A stretch of DNA of 64,000 nucleotides from Bradyrhizobium retamae (GCF_001440415.1 NZ_LLYA01000101.1:62001-126000), one strand, 5' to 3'. Positions 28,601 through 36,191 are shown, numbered from the stretch's first letter. The notes: generated by a model from the sequence alone, not told the origin. Translations and numbers: made by a program.

Positions 28601-28826
28601 CACGCTGCCGATCGCGCTCGGCGCCGGTGCCGGCGCGGAACTGCGCCAGCCGCTCGGCGTCGCCGTGGTCGGCGGTCTCTGCCTGTCACAACTGCTGACG
28701 CTGTACATCACGCCCGTCATCTACATTTATCTCGACCGCATCGACCGCCGCCTGCGGCGCAAGCTCGAACCGCAACTGCAGGAAGCGGGCGAGGGCGAGC
28801 GGCCGCACGTGGTCGCCGCCGAATGA
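25698..28826 (+). CDS. RND (AcrB/MdtB-type) efflux permease
   Basis: A 1042-residue inner-membrane proton antiporter with the usual 12-helix, two-large-loop arrangement. It starts with the typical ELCIRRPVMTTLITASIIAFG helix. The TM4 proton-relay Asp pair is in LSVGFVVDDAIVMLENIVRH, and the TM10 region reads GIVKKNAIMMVDFALERR. It forms a tripartite pump with the preceding adaptor; no outer-membrane factor gene is adjacent. The stop overlaps the start of the amidohydrolase gene by four bases, giving a three-gene operon. Multidrug-type family; the real substrate is unknown. Confidence 0.95.
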   Translation: MTLSELCIRRPVMTTLITASIIAFGIFGFRLLPVSALPRVDFPTIAVTATLPGASADTMASSVAGVIERQLSTISGISSMSSNSSQGTSTITIQFDLNRNIDAAALDVQTALTIAQRRLPREMIIPPSFRKVNPADFPVLFVVLGSSTLPLSAVNEYGEITIGQTLSQIPGVAQVSVYGAQKFAIRVQADPEAAAARGLSLEDIRNAVSAANSSTPVGTLNGPKQDVALQASGQMDKAMDYRQIVVAWRNGSPVKLDEVARIYDSVENERIASWLNGDRSIVLGIQKQPDANTVAVVDSILAKLPVLRAQIPPSVSINVLMDRSVSIRQSVADVEETLLIAIGLVILVIFLFLRSASATFIPALAVPISLFGTCAVMYALDYSINNMTLLALTLSVGFVVDDAIVMLENIVRHIEHGMRPFEAALKGAREIGFTIISITFSLIAVFIPVLLMGGIVGRVFREFAVTVSVAILVSGFVSLTLTPMLCARVLRAHDATKRPNIVLRIFERMFDSWLRAYEWTLDWVLARKFLMLMVTLATLGGTVYLYMIVPKGFFPQEDTGFLIGVTEAATDTSFDAMKERQQALVDVLRSDPAIDYINSTVGSGGPNPTANYGRLFIALKPKKERDNLNTIIGRLRANARQVPGMQAFFQPIQNLNIGGRISKSQYQYVMQSGDTDSLYRLAPEMREKIEKLPGLLDVTTDLYIKNPQMTVDIDREKAAVYGITVDQVRNQLYNAYGARQIGTIYMPSNDYQIILEVQPQFRVDPSDLSKLYMKTQNNQTIPLSAVAKLVPTVGPLQINHQAQQPAVTISFNLAPGYSLGYAVDEITKLEQASNLPATIATGFSGTAQVFQDSLRGQGVLILAAVFAAFVILGILYESFIHPITIISGLPSAGIGAILTLMMFGMEMSVIAMIGIVMLVGIVKKNAIMMVDFALERRRVGLSAEHAIREAALLRFRPIMMTTFAAIFGTLPIALGAGAGAELRQPLGVAVVGGLCLSQLLTLYITPVIYIYLDRIDRRLRRKLEPQLQEAGEGERPHVVAAE

Positions 28827-29677
28827 CGACGTTCGGGCGGGCATCGCGATTCATCGCCTTGCTGATCGCGTTCGCATGGGTGGGGGGCACAATCGACCGC
28901 GCCAACGCCGACGAGCCGATCGAAATCTTCGACGCCCATCTGCACTACAATTGGGAGCCAAAGCCTCATTTTGGCGTGGACGAGGTGCTGGCGCTGTTCA
29001 AGAAACACCGCGTCACCGGCATCCTCGCGACCAGCCGTCCGAACACCGGCACGCATGCGCTTATGGATGCCAAGCCGCAGGGCCTTTGGCTTGTGCCGTT
29101 CATCCGGCCCTATCGGGTCCGCGCCGACATCCAGAGCTGGTTCGGCGACCCCTTCATCTTCGACCTCGTGCAGGACGAGTTCAAACGCGGCTATTACCGC
29201 GGCATCGGCGAATTCCATATCTCGGGCAAGGCGGCCGATACCGAGTGGGTGAAGAAGACCGTCGATTTCGCGGTCGAGCACGACCTCTATCTGCACGCCC
29301 ATGCCGATGACGTGGCCGTCGAAATCCTGATGCGCCATAATCCCCGCGCCCGCATCATCTGGGCCCATACCGGTTTTGGGCTCTCGACCGACCGCGTCGC
29401 CGAGATGCTGTCGAAATATTCGAAATTGTGGGGCGAGTTGTCCTACCGCGGCGGCATCGTTGGCGGCGGCGGAAAACTGACGGACGAATGGCGCGCCTTG
29501 TTCGAGCGTTACCCCGACCGCTTCCTGCTCGGCTCCGACACCTGGATCAACCAGCGCTGGGAGAGCTACGGCGAGATCATCGCGGAGTACCGTGCCTGGC
29601 TCGCGCAGCTACCGCCAAAGGTCGCTGCGCAGATTGCCCATGGCAATGCGCGGGCGTTGTTTGGTCCTGCCCACTAA
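28823..29677 (+). CDS. exported metal-dependent amidohydrolase-like protein
   Basis: A 284-residue TIM-barrel hydrolase with an N-terminal signal (FIALLIAFAWVGG...ANADEP). Metal-binding features are the FDAHLHYN motif at the first strand (HxH), later His residues in LHAHADD and WAHTGFG, and GSDTWINQRWE containing the catalytic Asp near the C-terminus. This fits the amidohydrolase_2 family. It overlaps the RND permease stop by four bases, which is unusual for an efflux operon. The substrate is not predictable. Confidence 0.82.
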   Translation: MTTFGRASRFIALLIAFAWVGGTIDRANADEPIEIFDAHLHYNWEPKPHFGVDEVLALFKKHRVTGILATSRPNTGTHALMDAKPQGLWLVPFIRPYRVRADIQSWFGDPFIFDLVQDEFKRGYYRGIGEFHISGKAADTEWVKKTVDFAVEHDLYLHAHADDVAVEILMRHNPRARIIWAHTGFGLSTDRVAEMLSKYSKLWGELSYRGGIVGGGGKLTDEWRALFERYPDRFLLGSDTWINQRWESYGEIIAEYRAWLAQLPPKVAAQIAHGNARALFGPAH

Positions 29678-29780
29678 CCCGTGTACTCATAAATGGGACG
29701 TTCGGCCTAGGTGCGTTCGGCGTCCGCCTGTTCCCCAAGAGCGGCGCAAAAGCCAACGCGCCAGTCGGAATACATGGCAA

Positions 29781-31088
29781 TCACGGCGCTCGTTTTGGTC
29801 CGATCAGCTCGAATTGAAACTTCTGCTCATCACTCAGTGCAGCATAGAAGTCTTCCAGCGCGTCGCTTACCAGATTGATGGCTTGTTGCATGGTACCGAG
29901 CCGACCATCCACCGCGGCGAGGCGAGCGGGCGGCGTGATCGCATCTTTCGGCTGACATTCATAGCTCAGCATTTCGACAGCTCTGGCGCTGGCACGCTGC
30001 AGCCGTTCAAGCGCGTCGTGTTGGGCATCGTTCGGGTGTAGCCTTGCCTCGATCTCGCCAGCCGGCCACTGCAACGCGGCTGGCAGGGATGCTTCGCAGC
30101 CCTGGGCCGGCGCCTTCGTGGCCCCGTTTGCGGACGCCGTCTTGAGCTGATCATCGGCGAGTGCATTGAGCCGTGTTTTCTGCTCGTCATTCAGCAGATC
30201 ATAAAGCTCCTCAAGCGGCGGCTGCAGGGATATTACCGCAGTGAGAAGTGCCGCAGTGCGCTGCTGCATCAGGGCCAATCGGGCTGGCGCCGTTGATGCG
30301 GGCTGCGTCGGACAAGATGCCTGAATGATCTGGGCGGCCGAGTTCGACGCGTCGGCAAGTTGGTCCAGCGCGGCCCGTTGCGCCTCGGTTGGCTGAATCG
30401 CCCGCTGAATCTGATCAATGGCGAGACCGATAATTTCGCGGTCGCCATCACCGCAGAGCTGCTGCAGCGGCGGGATCCTTCGTTCGCTTTGGCCGGAAGA
30501 GACCGGTGCCATATAGGCCGCTAGTTCGTCACTGCCGTAAGGCCCAAAAATTCCGGCATAGATGTCGGGGTAGCCGTAGTCCCAGAAGCCCATGGCATCG
30601 CCGAAGATGGCATAACCATAAATATCATTGTAGGCGAACGGCCAGAACAGCGGCCCAACCCAGCCATATCCGCCATGGCCATGCGACCACCACCCATTTG
30701 TAGTGCTACGGTCACCATGCCAGCGAGCAAGTGCGGCAGTCGCGGCGATCTGCCTGCGTGCCGCGGGGTCAGTGAATAGCCTGCCAACAACCAACCCCTC
30801 CTCGCCGGTGGGCTGGTTCGTCGCGGACGGGATGTTTTGTAAAGCGGCGGGAGCACTTTTTAAAGCGACGGGAGCGTTTTTGGCCCGACGGACGTGCACC
30901 CGGCGGTGATGCCTGGGGCGGCTGTGAAGCAGCCCTGGCGCAAGCAAGCGGGCGAACGCGGACTTCACGCTGCCAAGTGGGCTGCCAAGTGGGCCGAGAC
31001 CAAAATGTCCACGTCCTTTCGCAGTGGCGGCACTCGACAGCGCGGTCACCAGTACGACAGCGATCACTGTAACGCCGAACTTCGACAT
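29781..31088 (-). CDS. Spy/CpxP-like protein with two LTXXQ-type domains
   Basis: A 435-residue exported protein. The start is ATG 31088 (MSKFGVTVIAVVLVTALSSAATA is the signal; partly quoted as GVTVIAVVLVTALSSAATA). A basic linker (HSRPRHHRRVHVRR) and a Trp/Gly/Tyr-rich middle (WWSHGHGGYGWVGPLFWPF) follow. Two related helical modules then appear, each with a Cys and a TPPARL-like motif: about 235-330 (SCPTQ...PARLALM) and about 345-425 (ECQPKDAITPPARLAAV). This doubled Spy/CpxP-like arrangement is common in Bradyrhizobium. A role in envelope stress or chaperoning is inferred only. Confidence 0.72.
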   Translation of the reverse strand: MSKFGVTVIAVVLVTALSSAATAKGRGHFGLGPLGSPLGSVKSAFARLLAPGLLHSRPRHHRRVHVRRAKNAPVALKSAPAALQNIPSATNQPTGEEGLVVGRLFTDPAARRQIAATAALARWHGDRSTTNGWWSHGHGGYGWVGPLFWPFAYNDIYGYAIFGDAMGFWDYGYPDIYAGIFGPYGSDELAAYMAPVSSGQSERRIPPLQQLCGDGDREIIGLAIDQIQRAIQPTEAQRAALDQLADASNSAAQIIQASCPTQPASTAPARLALMQQRTAALLTAVISLQPPLEELYDLLNDEQKTRLNALADDQLKTASANGATKAPAQGCEASLPAALQWPAGEIEARLHPNDAQHDALERLQRASARAVEMLSYECQPKDAITPPARLAAVDGRLGTMQQAINLVSDALEDFYAALSDEQKFQFELIGPKRAP

Positions 31089-31311
31089 GGCACCTCCCGT
31101 GCCAAGCCTTGGCCGCGCCACTTATGACGCCGCACAGGATCGAAAGTTCCTTGTAAGCAATCATGCAAACCAAGGCATCGCGCGCCAAGACGGCAGCAAT
31201 CACGTCGTTTCACAAGGCCCGAGTGGCGCATACAGTCCGCAGAAGTCGGCCTTAGGTCGAAAGCTGATCACTTCAAAATTGTCCGCTTTTAGCGGATACG
31301 TTTGAAAAGCC

Positions 31312-31333
31312 AGTTCGCGCTGAAGTGCGAACT
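31312..31333 (-). terminator. hairpin after the short thrS gene
   Basis: Stem AGTTCGC...GCGAACT with an eight-base loop, 37 bp past the thrS stop on the minus strand and followed in that direction by GGCTTTTC. It is a probable terminator. The 281-bp gap to the Spy-like gene otherwise shows only the smaller inverted repeat TCCGCTTTTAGCGGA. Confidence 0.6.
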
Positions 31334-31369
31334 CTTTCCAGCCCGCTGGTGCATCCTCGCGTCCGCGCG

Positions 31370-32568
31370 CTACAAGGCTTTAGCCACAGGGGCGCACGGC
31401 TGGGCCCTCGCCTGCAGGCGGGATACCGCCTCGGCCAGCGGAACGTCGGCCTGTGAGCCGTCGCGCTCGCGCAGGCTCACCCGGCCGTCCCTCATCTCGC
31501 GGCCGCCGACGATAGCCATCACCGGCACCGCCATTTCATGCGCTGCCACGATGCGCCGCGAAAGAGTATCGGTGCCGTCATAGGCAACGGCCCGAATCCC
31601 GGCATCCTCGAACGCCGCGAGAACGTCCGCGCCGTATCCGACCTGGTCTTTCGAGATCGGCGCGACCGCGATTTGGTCCGGTGATAGCCAGAACGGAAGC
31701 ATGCCGCCATGGTGCTCGAGCAGGATCGCGATCATGCGGCCGAGCGATCCGAAGATGGCGTGATGGACCATCAGGGGATTGGCGCGGCTGCCGTCGGGGG
31801 CAATGTAGGACGCCTCGAGCCGCTGCGGCAGCACGCCGTCGAGCTGCACCGTGCCGCACTGCCAGGATCGTCCCAGCCGGTCGCGCAGCGCGAATTCCAG
31901 CTTCGGTCCGTAGAACGCGCCTTCGCCGGGATTGATTTGCGGCACGAGGCCACATTGCCTCGCGGCATCGCCGAGCTTCGCCTCTGACCAGTCCCAGTTC
32001 GCATCACCGCCGGCCGCGTGGCCAGCGCCACCTCGTAGTTGGGAAACCTGAGGTCCCGGTAGACCTCGCCCAGCAGGGTGATGAAGCGTGCGACTTCGGC
32101 TTCAACGTCCTGTTCGCGGCAGAACACATGGGCATCGTCTTGCTCGAAGGCGCGCGTCCGCATGATGCCGTGAAGCGAACCGGAAGGCTCATTGCGGTGG
32201 CAAGCGCCGAACTCGGCATAGCGGATCGGAAGCTCCCGCCACGAGCGCAGCCCCTTATTGAAGATCTGCACGTGGCACGGGCACGACATCGGTTTCAGCG
32301 CCATCGCCAGCTCGCCGTCGTCGATCCGGAACATGTGCTCGCCGAATTTGTCCCAGTGGCCGCTGCGGCCCCAGAACTCCTTTGGCAGCAGCTGTGGCGT
32401 CCGGACCTCGGCATAGCCGGCTCGGCGCATCTTGCGACGGAGATAGTCCTCCAGCACCCGGTAGACCGCGTAGCCGCGCGGATGCCAGAACACCATGCCC
32501 GGCGTATCTTCCTGAAGGTGCCAGGATTTGAGCTTCACGCCGAGATTTCTGTGGTCGAGATCGTCCAT
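31370..32568 (-). pseudogene. thrS: short threonyl-tRNA synthetase gene, frameshifted
   Basis: Two overlapping reading frames together encode one class II ThrRS. The first (from ATG 32568, with AAGGA upstream) holds motif 1, MSCPCHVQIFNKGLRSWRE with zinc-ligand Cys, and motif 2 (GACHRNEPSGSLHG). The second holds GEGAFYGPKLEF, motif 3 (VHHAIFGSLGRMIAILLEH) and the anticodon-binding domain to VAKAL. Reading shifts near 32008-32018, between ATRP and GGDANWDWSEAKL, with a few residues missing, so a small deletion is likely. The N-terminal TGS and editing domains of normal ThrRS (about 240 residues) are absent by design, since the start and leader are intact. It is either a recent pseudogene or a base-calling error. 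Confidence 0.85.
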
Positions 32569-32612
32569 GGCTGTGTTCCTTGTGATGGGAAAAAGCGCGG
32601 ACGGGGACCATC

Positions 32613-32658
32613 AAAAACCAGAAAAGGCCCCGTCCGTCGCCGGCGGGGCCTTTTCTGG
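32613..32658 (-). terminator. attenuator terminator in the thrS leader
   Basis: A perfect 15-bp stem, CCAGAAAAGGCCCCG (32618-32632) and CGGGGCCTTTTCTGG (32644-32658), with an 11-base loop, is followed on the minus strand by five U residues (32613-32617). It lies between the Thr-rich leader ORF and the synthetase start, 45 bp upstream of ATG 32568. A downstream sequence (32598-32606) can also pair with 32628-32636, so an alternative fold is possible. Confidence 0.88.
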
Positions 32659-32675
32659 GTGAAGTACGCTTGTCT

Positions 32676-32753
32676 CTAGCGCGCGCAACCAGCAGGCGAT
32701 CCGCCGTAAGCGGTCGCCGTGGTGGTCAATGCGGCTGATCGAAGCTTATTCAT
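32676..32753 (-). CDS. threonine-rich leader peptide of the thrS attenuator, 25 aa
   Basis: A 26-codon ORF beginning MNKLRSAALTTTATAYGG and ending at TAG 32676. Codons 10-14 read ACC ACC ACG GCG ACC (Thr-Thr-Thr-Ala-Thr, 32712-32726), four threonines in five codons. A weak ribosome-binding site (CAGAG) precedes the ATG. The stop is 18 bases before the terminator stem. By analogy with the thr, his, leu and trp leaders, a ribosome starved of Thr-tRNA would stall here and prevent terminator formation, raising synthetase expression. Product function is regulatory, in cis. Confidence 0.82.
   Translation of the reverse strand: MNKLRSAALTTTATAYGGSPAGCAR
32695..32718 (-). promoter_or_regulatory. leader hairpin overlapping the threonine codons
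   Basis: Inverted repeat on the transcript GGCGA-CCGC...GCGG-A-UCGCC (nine pairs, one bulge, UUACG loop). Its 5' arm begins at the last threonine codon of the leader ORF, so a stalled ribosome would cover it. It is the natural candidate for the pause or 1:2 hairpin of the attenuator. No strong antiterminator partner for the terminator 5' arm was found by eye. Confidence 0.6.
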
Positions 32754-32833
32754 GCTCTGTATATGGCGGCAAAACGCTCAGGCGTCAACGCCAGCCGCTT
32801 GGCGTCGCGGAATATGGATGATGCGCAGGGACA

Positions 32834-32929
32834 TCAATACTGCTGTGGCGGATGATGCGGCTCGTTGGTCAGAATGCCGGTCTGCTCAGTAACGCGCTTG
32901 AAATCGGCAAACGTCTTGGCGGCTAGCGC
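32834..32929 (-). other. coding-like remnant after the second Bug gene
   Basis: In frame with the Bug gene and directly after its TGA, 31 sense codons (containing KTFADFKRVTEQTGILTNEP) run to a second TGA. The composition looks like the real C-terminus of some protein rather than noise, but I do not recognise the family and there is no start codon. It is probably the stub of a gene deleted next to the synthetase leader. The rest of the 361-bp gap between thrS and the Bug gene is the leader region. Confidence 0.35.
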
Positions 32930-33898
32930 TCAATCCGCAAACTGACCGGCCGCCTTGATGATCGGCGCCCAGCGGTCGACCTCGCTGATCAACTGCTTCT
33001 TCAAGGCTTCGGGCGTCGCGTCGCTTTGCGGGACAGGTTCCGTGTTGATGTCGTTGAACCGCTTCACCAAATCCGGATCGCGCAACGCCTCTTGCAGCGT
33101 CCTGGACAGTTTTTGAACGATCTCGTCGGGTGTACCCTTCGGCGCGTAGATACCGTGCCATGCGCCGACTTCAAAGCCCTTCAGGCCCGCTTCGTCGGCG
33201 GCCGGTAGATCGGGCATGGATGCGAGCCGTGTCTTCGTCGTGATGGCGTAGGCCTTGACCAGCTTCGATGCGATCGGGCTCGTTGTGTTTGTGGTCTGGT
33301 CGCAGGAGAGGTCGATCTGCTTGGCGATCAGGTCGTTCATGACAGGCGCATTGCCCTTGTAGGGCACCGTCAGGACCTGCTTGCCGACCGCCGTCATGAA
33401 CAGCATGCCGCATAGGTGCGACGCGGCGCCAAGGCCGGCATTGCCGAACGTCATCTTGTCGCCGTTGGCCTTGATGTAGGTAACGAGTTCGGCGAGCGTG
33501 TTCGGCGGCAGATCGGGGCGCCCGATGATCGTCATTGGCGCATTGGTGACAAGGCCGATCGGGGCGAATGCCGTTTTGGTGTCGTAAGGCAGCTTGCGAT
33601 ACAGCGTGGCGGCTGTGGAGATGCCGATATGGTGGATCAGGAGGGTGTAGCCGTCCGCCTCCGCGCGTGAGGCGCGCGTGGCCGCAATGGTGCCGCCGGC
33701 GCCCGTGGCGTTTTCGATGACGATGGTCTGACCGAGGAGTTTTGACATCGATTGCGCCGTCACCCGCGCGACCGTGTCGGTGGCGCCGCCGGCGGCGAAC
33801 GGGACCAGCAGCGTAATAGGTCTGCTGGGATAGTTCTGCGCCAAAGCGGTCGAACTGAGCATCGCGAACGCTGCGGCGATGACGGCTGTTTTCCTCAT
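32930..33898 (-). CDS. tripartite tricarboxylate transporter (Bug family) substrate-binding protein
   Basis: A 322-residue exported solute receptor, the same length as the Bug protein at 12515. The start at ATG 33898 follows GGGAGG with five-base spacing; the signal is TAVIAAAFAMLSSTALAQ. Family hallmarks are NYPSRPITLLVPFAAGGATD, NATGAGGTIAATRA and VPYKGNAPVMNDLIAKQIDL. It lies downstream of a tartrate/isopropylmalate-dehydrogenase-like gene on the same strand, so the ligand is plausibly a hydroxy-dicarboxylate such as tartrate or malate. No TctA/TctB permease genes are present nearby. Confidence 0.92.
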   Translation of the reverse strand: MRKTAVIAAAFAMLSSTALAQNYPSRPITLLVPFAAGGATDTVARVTAQSMSKLLGQTIVIENATGAGGTIAATRASRAEADGYTLLIHHIGISTAATLYRKLPYDTKTAFAPIGLVTNAPMTIIGRPDLPPNTLAELVTYIKANGDKMTFGNAGLGAASHLCGMLFMTAVGKQVLTVPYKGNAPVMNDLIAKQIDLSCDQTTNTTSPIASKLVKAYAITTKTRLASMPDLPAADEAGLKGFEVGAWHGIYAPKGTPDEIVQKLSRTLQEALRDPDLVKRFNDINTEPVPQSDATPEALKKQLISEVDRWAPIIKAAGQFAD

Positions 33899-33976
33899 AC
33901 GTGCCTCCCGGAGAATTTGTTTTGTTTGGCTTTTAACGCAGGCCTCTTGCTGCACGACCGGTTCGCCGTGCGGGCC

Positions 33977-35050
33977 TCACACGTTGGAGCTATGAATCGC
34001 CTCCACAACAGCCGCGGTGACATCTTTGGTCGTCGCGGTGCCGCCGACATCGGGCGTCGTAATGCCGGCGCCGGTGACCTTCTCCACAGCACGCATCAGC
34101 CGCGCCGAGGCTTCAGCCTCGCCGAGATGATCGAGCATCTGCGATGCCGTCCAGAAACTCGCGACCGGGTTGGCAATGCCCTTGCCGGTGATGTCGAATG
34201 CCGAGCCGTGGATCGGCTCGAACATCGAGGGAAAGCGCCGCTCCGGATCGATGTTCGCCGTCGGTGCCACACCGAGGCTGCCGGCGAGCGCACCGGCGAG
34301 ATCGGACAGAATATCGGCGTGAAGGTTGGTGGCGACGATGGTGTCGAGGCTCTGCGGTTTCAGCGTCATCCGCACCGTCATCGCATCGACCAGCATCTTG
34401 TCCCAGGTAACGTCTGGGAATTCTTTCGACACCTGCTCGGCGATCTCGTCCCACATCACCATGCCATGCCGCTGCGCGTTCGATTTTGTCACCACCGTGA
34501 GCAGCTTGCGCGGCCGCGACTGCGCCAGGCGGAACGCATAGCGCATGATGCGCTGGACCCCGACGCGGGTGAAGATGGCGACCTCCGTGCCGACTTCCTC
34601 CGGCAGGCCGCGATGCACCCGTCCGCCGCAGCCGGCATATTCGCCTTCGGAATTTTCACGCACGATCACCCAGTCGAGGTCACCCACCTCGGCATGGCGA
34701 AGCGGCGAGGTGATGCCGGGCAGGATCCGGGTCGGGCGCACGTTGGCGTATTGGTCAAATCCCTGGCAGATCGGCAAGCGCAGGCCCCACAGCGTGATGT
34801 GATCGGGCACGTCGGGCGCGCCGACCGCGCCGAAATAGATCGCGTCGAATTTTTTCAGCGTGGCGAGGCCGTCGGCCGGCATCATGGCGCCGTGCTTGCG
34901 GTAATAGGCCGAGCCCCAATCGAAGGTTTCGACGCTGAATTTCACATCGCCAAGCCGCCTCGCGAGGCTTTCGAGCGCGGTGACGCCGGCGGCGATGACC
35001 TCCGGGCCGATCCCGTCGGCCGGAATGGCGGCGATTGAATATTCACGCAT
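33977..35050 (-). CDS. tartrate / 3-isopropylmalate dehydrogenase-like beta-decarboxylating dehydrogenase
   Basis: A 357-residue NAD-dependent decarboxylating dehydrogenase. Features are the N-terminal IPADGIGPEVIAAG, the substrate segment VIVRENSEGEYAG, the metal-binding WDKMLVDAMTVRM and NLHADILSDLAGALAG, and the NAD-binding MFEPIHGSAFDITGKGIANP. The sequence is closer to tartrate dehydrogenase/decarboxylase (TtuC/YeaU) than to LeuB, judged by RENSEGEYAG and the FDWGSAYYRKHG start. It probably oxidises D-malate or tartrate. It is upstream of a Bug receptor and divergent from a LysR regulator, an arrangement typical of a catabolic module. Confidence 0.87.
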   Translation of the reverse strand: MREYSIAAIPADGIGPEVIAAGVTALESLARRLGDVKFSVETFDWGSAYYRKHGAMMPADGLATLKKFDAIYFGAVGAPDVPDHITLWGLRLPICQGFDQYANVRPTRILPGITSPLRHAEVGDLDWVIVRENSEGEYAGCGGRVHRGLPEEVGTEVAIFTRVGVQRIMRYAFRLAQSRPRKLLTVVTKSNAQRHGMVMWDEIAEQVSKEFPDVTWDKMLVDAMTVRMTLKPQSLDTIVATNLHADILSDLAGALAGSLGVAPTANIDPERRFPSMFEPIHGSAFDITGKGIANPVASFWTASQMLDHLGEAEASARLMRAVEKVTGAGITTPDVGGTATTKDVTAAVVEAIHSSNV

Positions 35051-35090
35051 CGAGTTCTCCTTGGAAACGGCCAGGCCCGCGTCCTATCCA

Positions 35091-35175
35091 CGTCAATTGC
35101 GAGGAGCGAAGCGACGAGGCAATCCACCTTTCCACTTGCGGCGCTATGGATTGCTTCGCTGCGCTCGCAATGACG
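35091..35175. repeat. dispersed palindromic repeat, family A (copy 2)
   Basis: About 85 bp, from CGTCAATTGCGAGGAGCGAAGC to GCGCTCGCAATGACG, with inner arms GCAATCCA/TGGATTGC. It matches the repeat at 9573-9655 in ends and inner arms, and lies in the divergent gap between the dehydrogenase and lysR. Confidence 0.85.
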
Positions 35176-35240
35176 GGGCACCAGCCTTGCTCTCAGGGTA
35201 TCCTGGGGCCGCTTCTGCCGATGGACAACCGCCTCGCGTT

Positions 35241-35260
35241 TATACAAAAAATTGATATAA
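35241..35260. promoter_or_regulatory. candidate LysR operator
   Basis: AT-rich ATA-N11-TAT dyad (ATA 35242-35244, TAT 35256-35258) 20 bp before the regulator start and about 190 bp from the divergent dehydrogenase start. It fits the T-N11-A style of LysR-family sites and stands out from GC-rich surroundings. The assignment is by position and pattern only. Confidence 0.4.
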
Positions 35261-35278
35261 TCCCGGCGGGGAGGAGCG

Positions 35279-36184
35279 ATGGACCTTCATCACTTGCGTT
35301 GCTTCGTGGCTGCCGCCGAGGAGCTGCATTTTGGCCGGGCGGCGCAGCGGCTCGATATGCTGCCGTCGGCGCTCGGTCGCTTCATCCGCCTGCTCGAAGA
35401 GGATCTCGGCACGCGGCTGATGACGCGCACGACGCGAAGCGTTGCGCTGACAGATGATGGCGCCGTGCTGCTCAAGGAGGCGCGGGCGCTGCTGACGCAG
35501 GCCGATGCGCTTGCAGGGCGATTTCGCACCGGCGGCCGCAAGCGCGCGGCGATCATTCGCGTCGGCGCCATCGACAGCGCCGCCGCGGGACTGTTGCCAA
35601 AACTGCTCCATGATTTCCGGCAGCGCCGGCCCGACGTCAGCGTGCAGCTGGTCGAGGACAAGACGGTCCGCCTGCTGCCGCGCCTGTTGTCCGGCCGGCT
35701 CGATCTCGCCTTGGTGCGCCCGCCGGAGCGGCCCGACAAGCGGCTGGAGTTTGCCTTCCTGCTGCACGAGACCGCCGTCGTTGCGGTCGCCGACCGGCAT
35801 CCGCTGTCGCAGCGCAAGCGCGTGACCATTGCCGATCTCGAAAACCAGCCGTTGATCGTGCCCGAACGCCGCTCGCGTCCGCACAGCCATGACCTCACGA
35901 TGAAACTGTTTGCCGAGGCGGGGTTAGAGGCGCGCGTCGCCCAGATCGCTGACGAGAAGCAGACCATCGTCAACCTGGTCTCCACCGGCCTCGGCCTCGC
36001 GATCGTCCCGCGCTGGACCTCGCGCATGGCGACGCGCGGCGTCCGCTTCATCCGCCTTGCCGCCTCCGACATGAACAAGCTGCCGCTGGCGGCTGCCTGG
36101 ACGCGCGGCACGCGCGATCCGGTCAGGGACGACGTTCTCGAAATGCTGAAAGCCGATTTGCCGCGCTACGCGCGCGAGGCGTAG
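35279..36184 (+). CDS. LysR-family transcriptional regulator
   Basis: A 301-residue regulator. The winged helix-turn-helix is at residues 1-60 ([24 protein letters not shown], quoted in part as [17 protein letters not shown]; then [20 protein letters not shown]). A LysR substrate-binding domain follows from about residue 90 ([18 protein letters not shown]). GAGGAG precedes the ATG. It is divergent from the tartrate-dehydrogenase-like and Bug genes, so it most likely controls them in response to their carboxylate substrate, and itself by autoregulation. Confidence 0.93.
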   Translation: MDLHHLRCFVAAAEELHFGRAAQRLDMLPSALGRFIRLLEEDLGTRLMTRTTRSVALTDDGAVLLKEARALLTQADALAGRFRTGGRKRAAIIRVGAIDSAAAGLLPKLLHDFRQRRPDVSVQLVEDKTVRLLPRLLSGRLDLALVRPPERPDKRLEFAFLLHETAVVAVADRHPLSQRKRVTIADLENQPLIVPERRSRPHSHDLTMKLFAEAGLEARVAQIADEKQTIVNLVSTGLGLAIVPRWTSRMATRGVRFIRLAASDMNKLPLAAAWTRGTRDPVRDDVLEMLKADLPRYAREA

Positions 36185-36191
36185 CCGCTCC

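Noticed and set aside
32000..32025. Programmed ribosomal frameshift in thrS
   Set aside because: No X-XXY-YYZ slippery sequence at the junction, and expected residues are missing, which points to a deletion.
32569..32760. T-box riboswitch as an explanation of the thrS leader
   Set aside because: No T-box sequence or specifier stem is seen, and T-boxes are not a proteobacterial mechanism; a Thr-rich leader ORF explains the terminator better.
33752..35038. 428-codon plus-strand ORF opposite the tartrate-dehydrogenase-like gene
   Set aside because: Antisense shadow; the minus-strand translation carries all the enzyme motifs.
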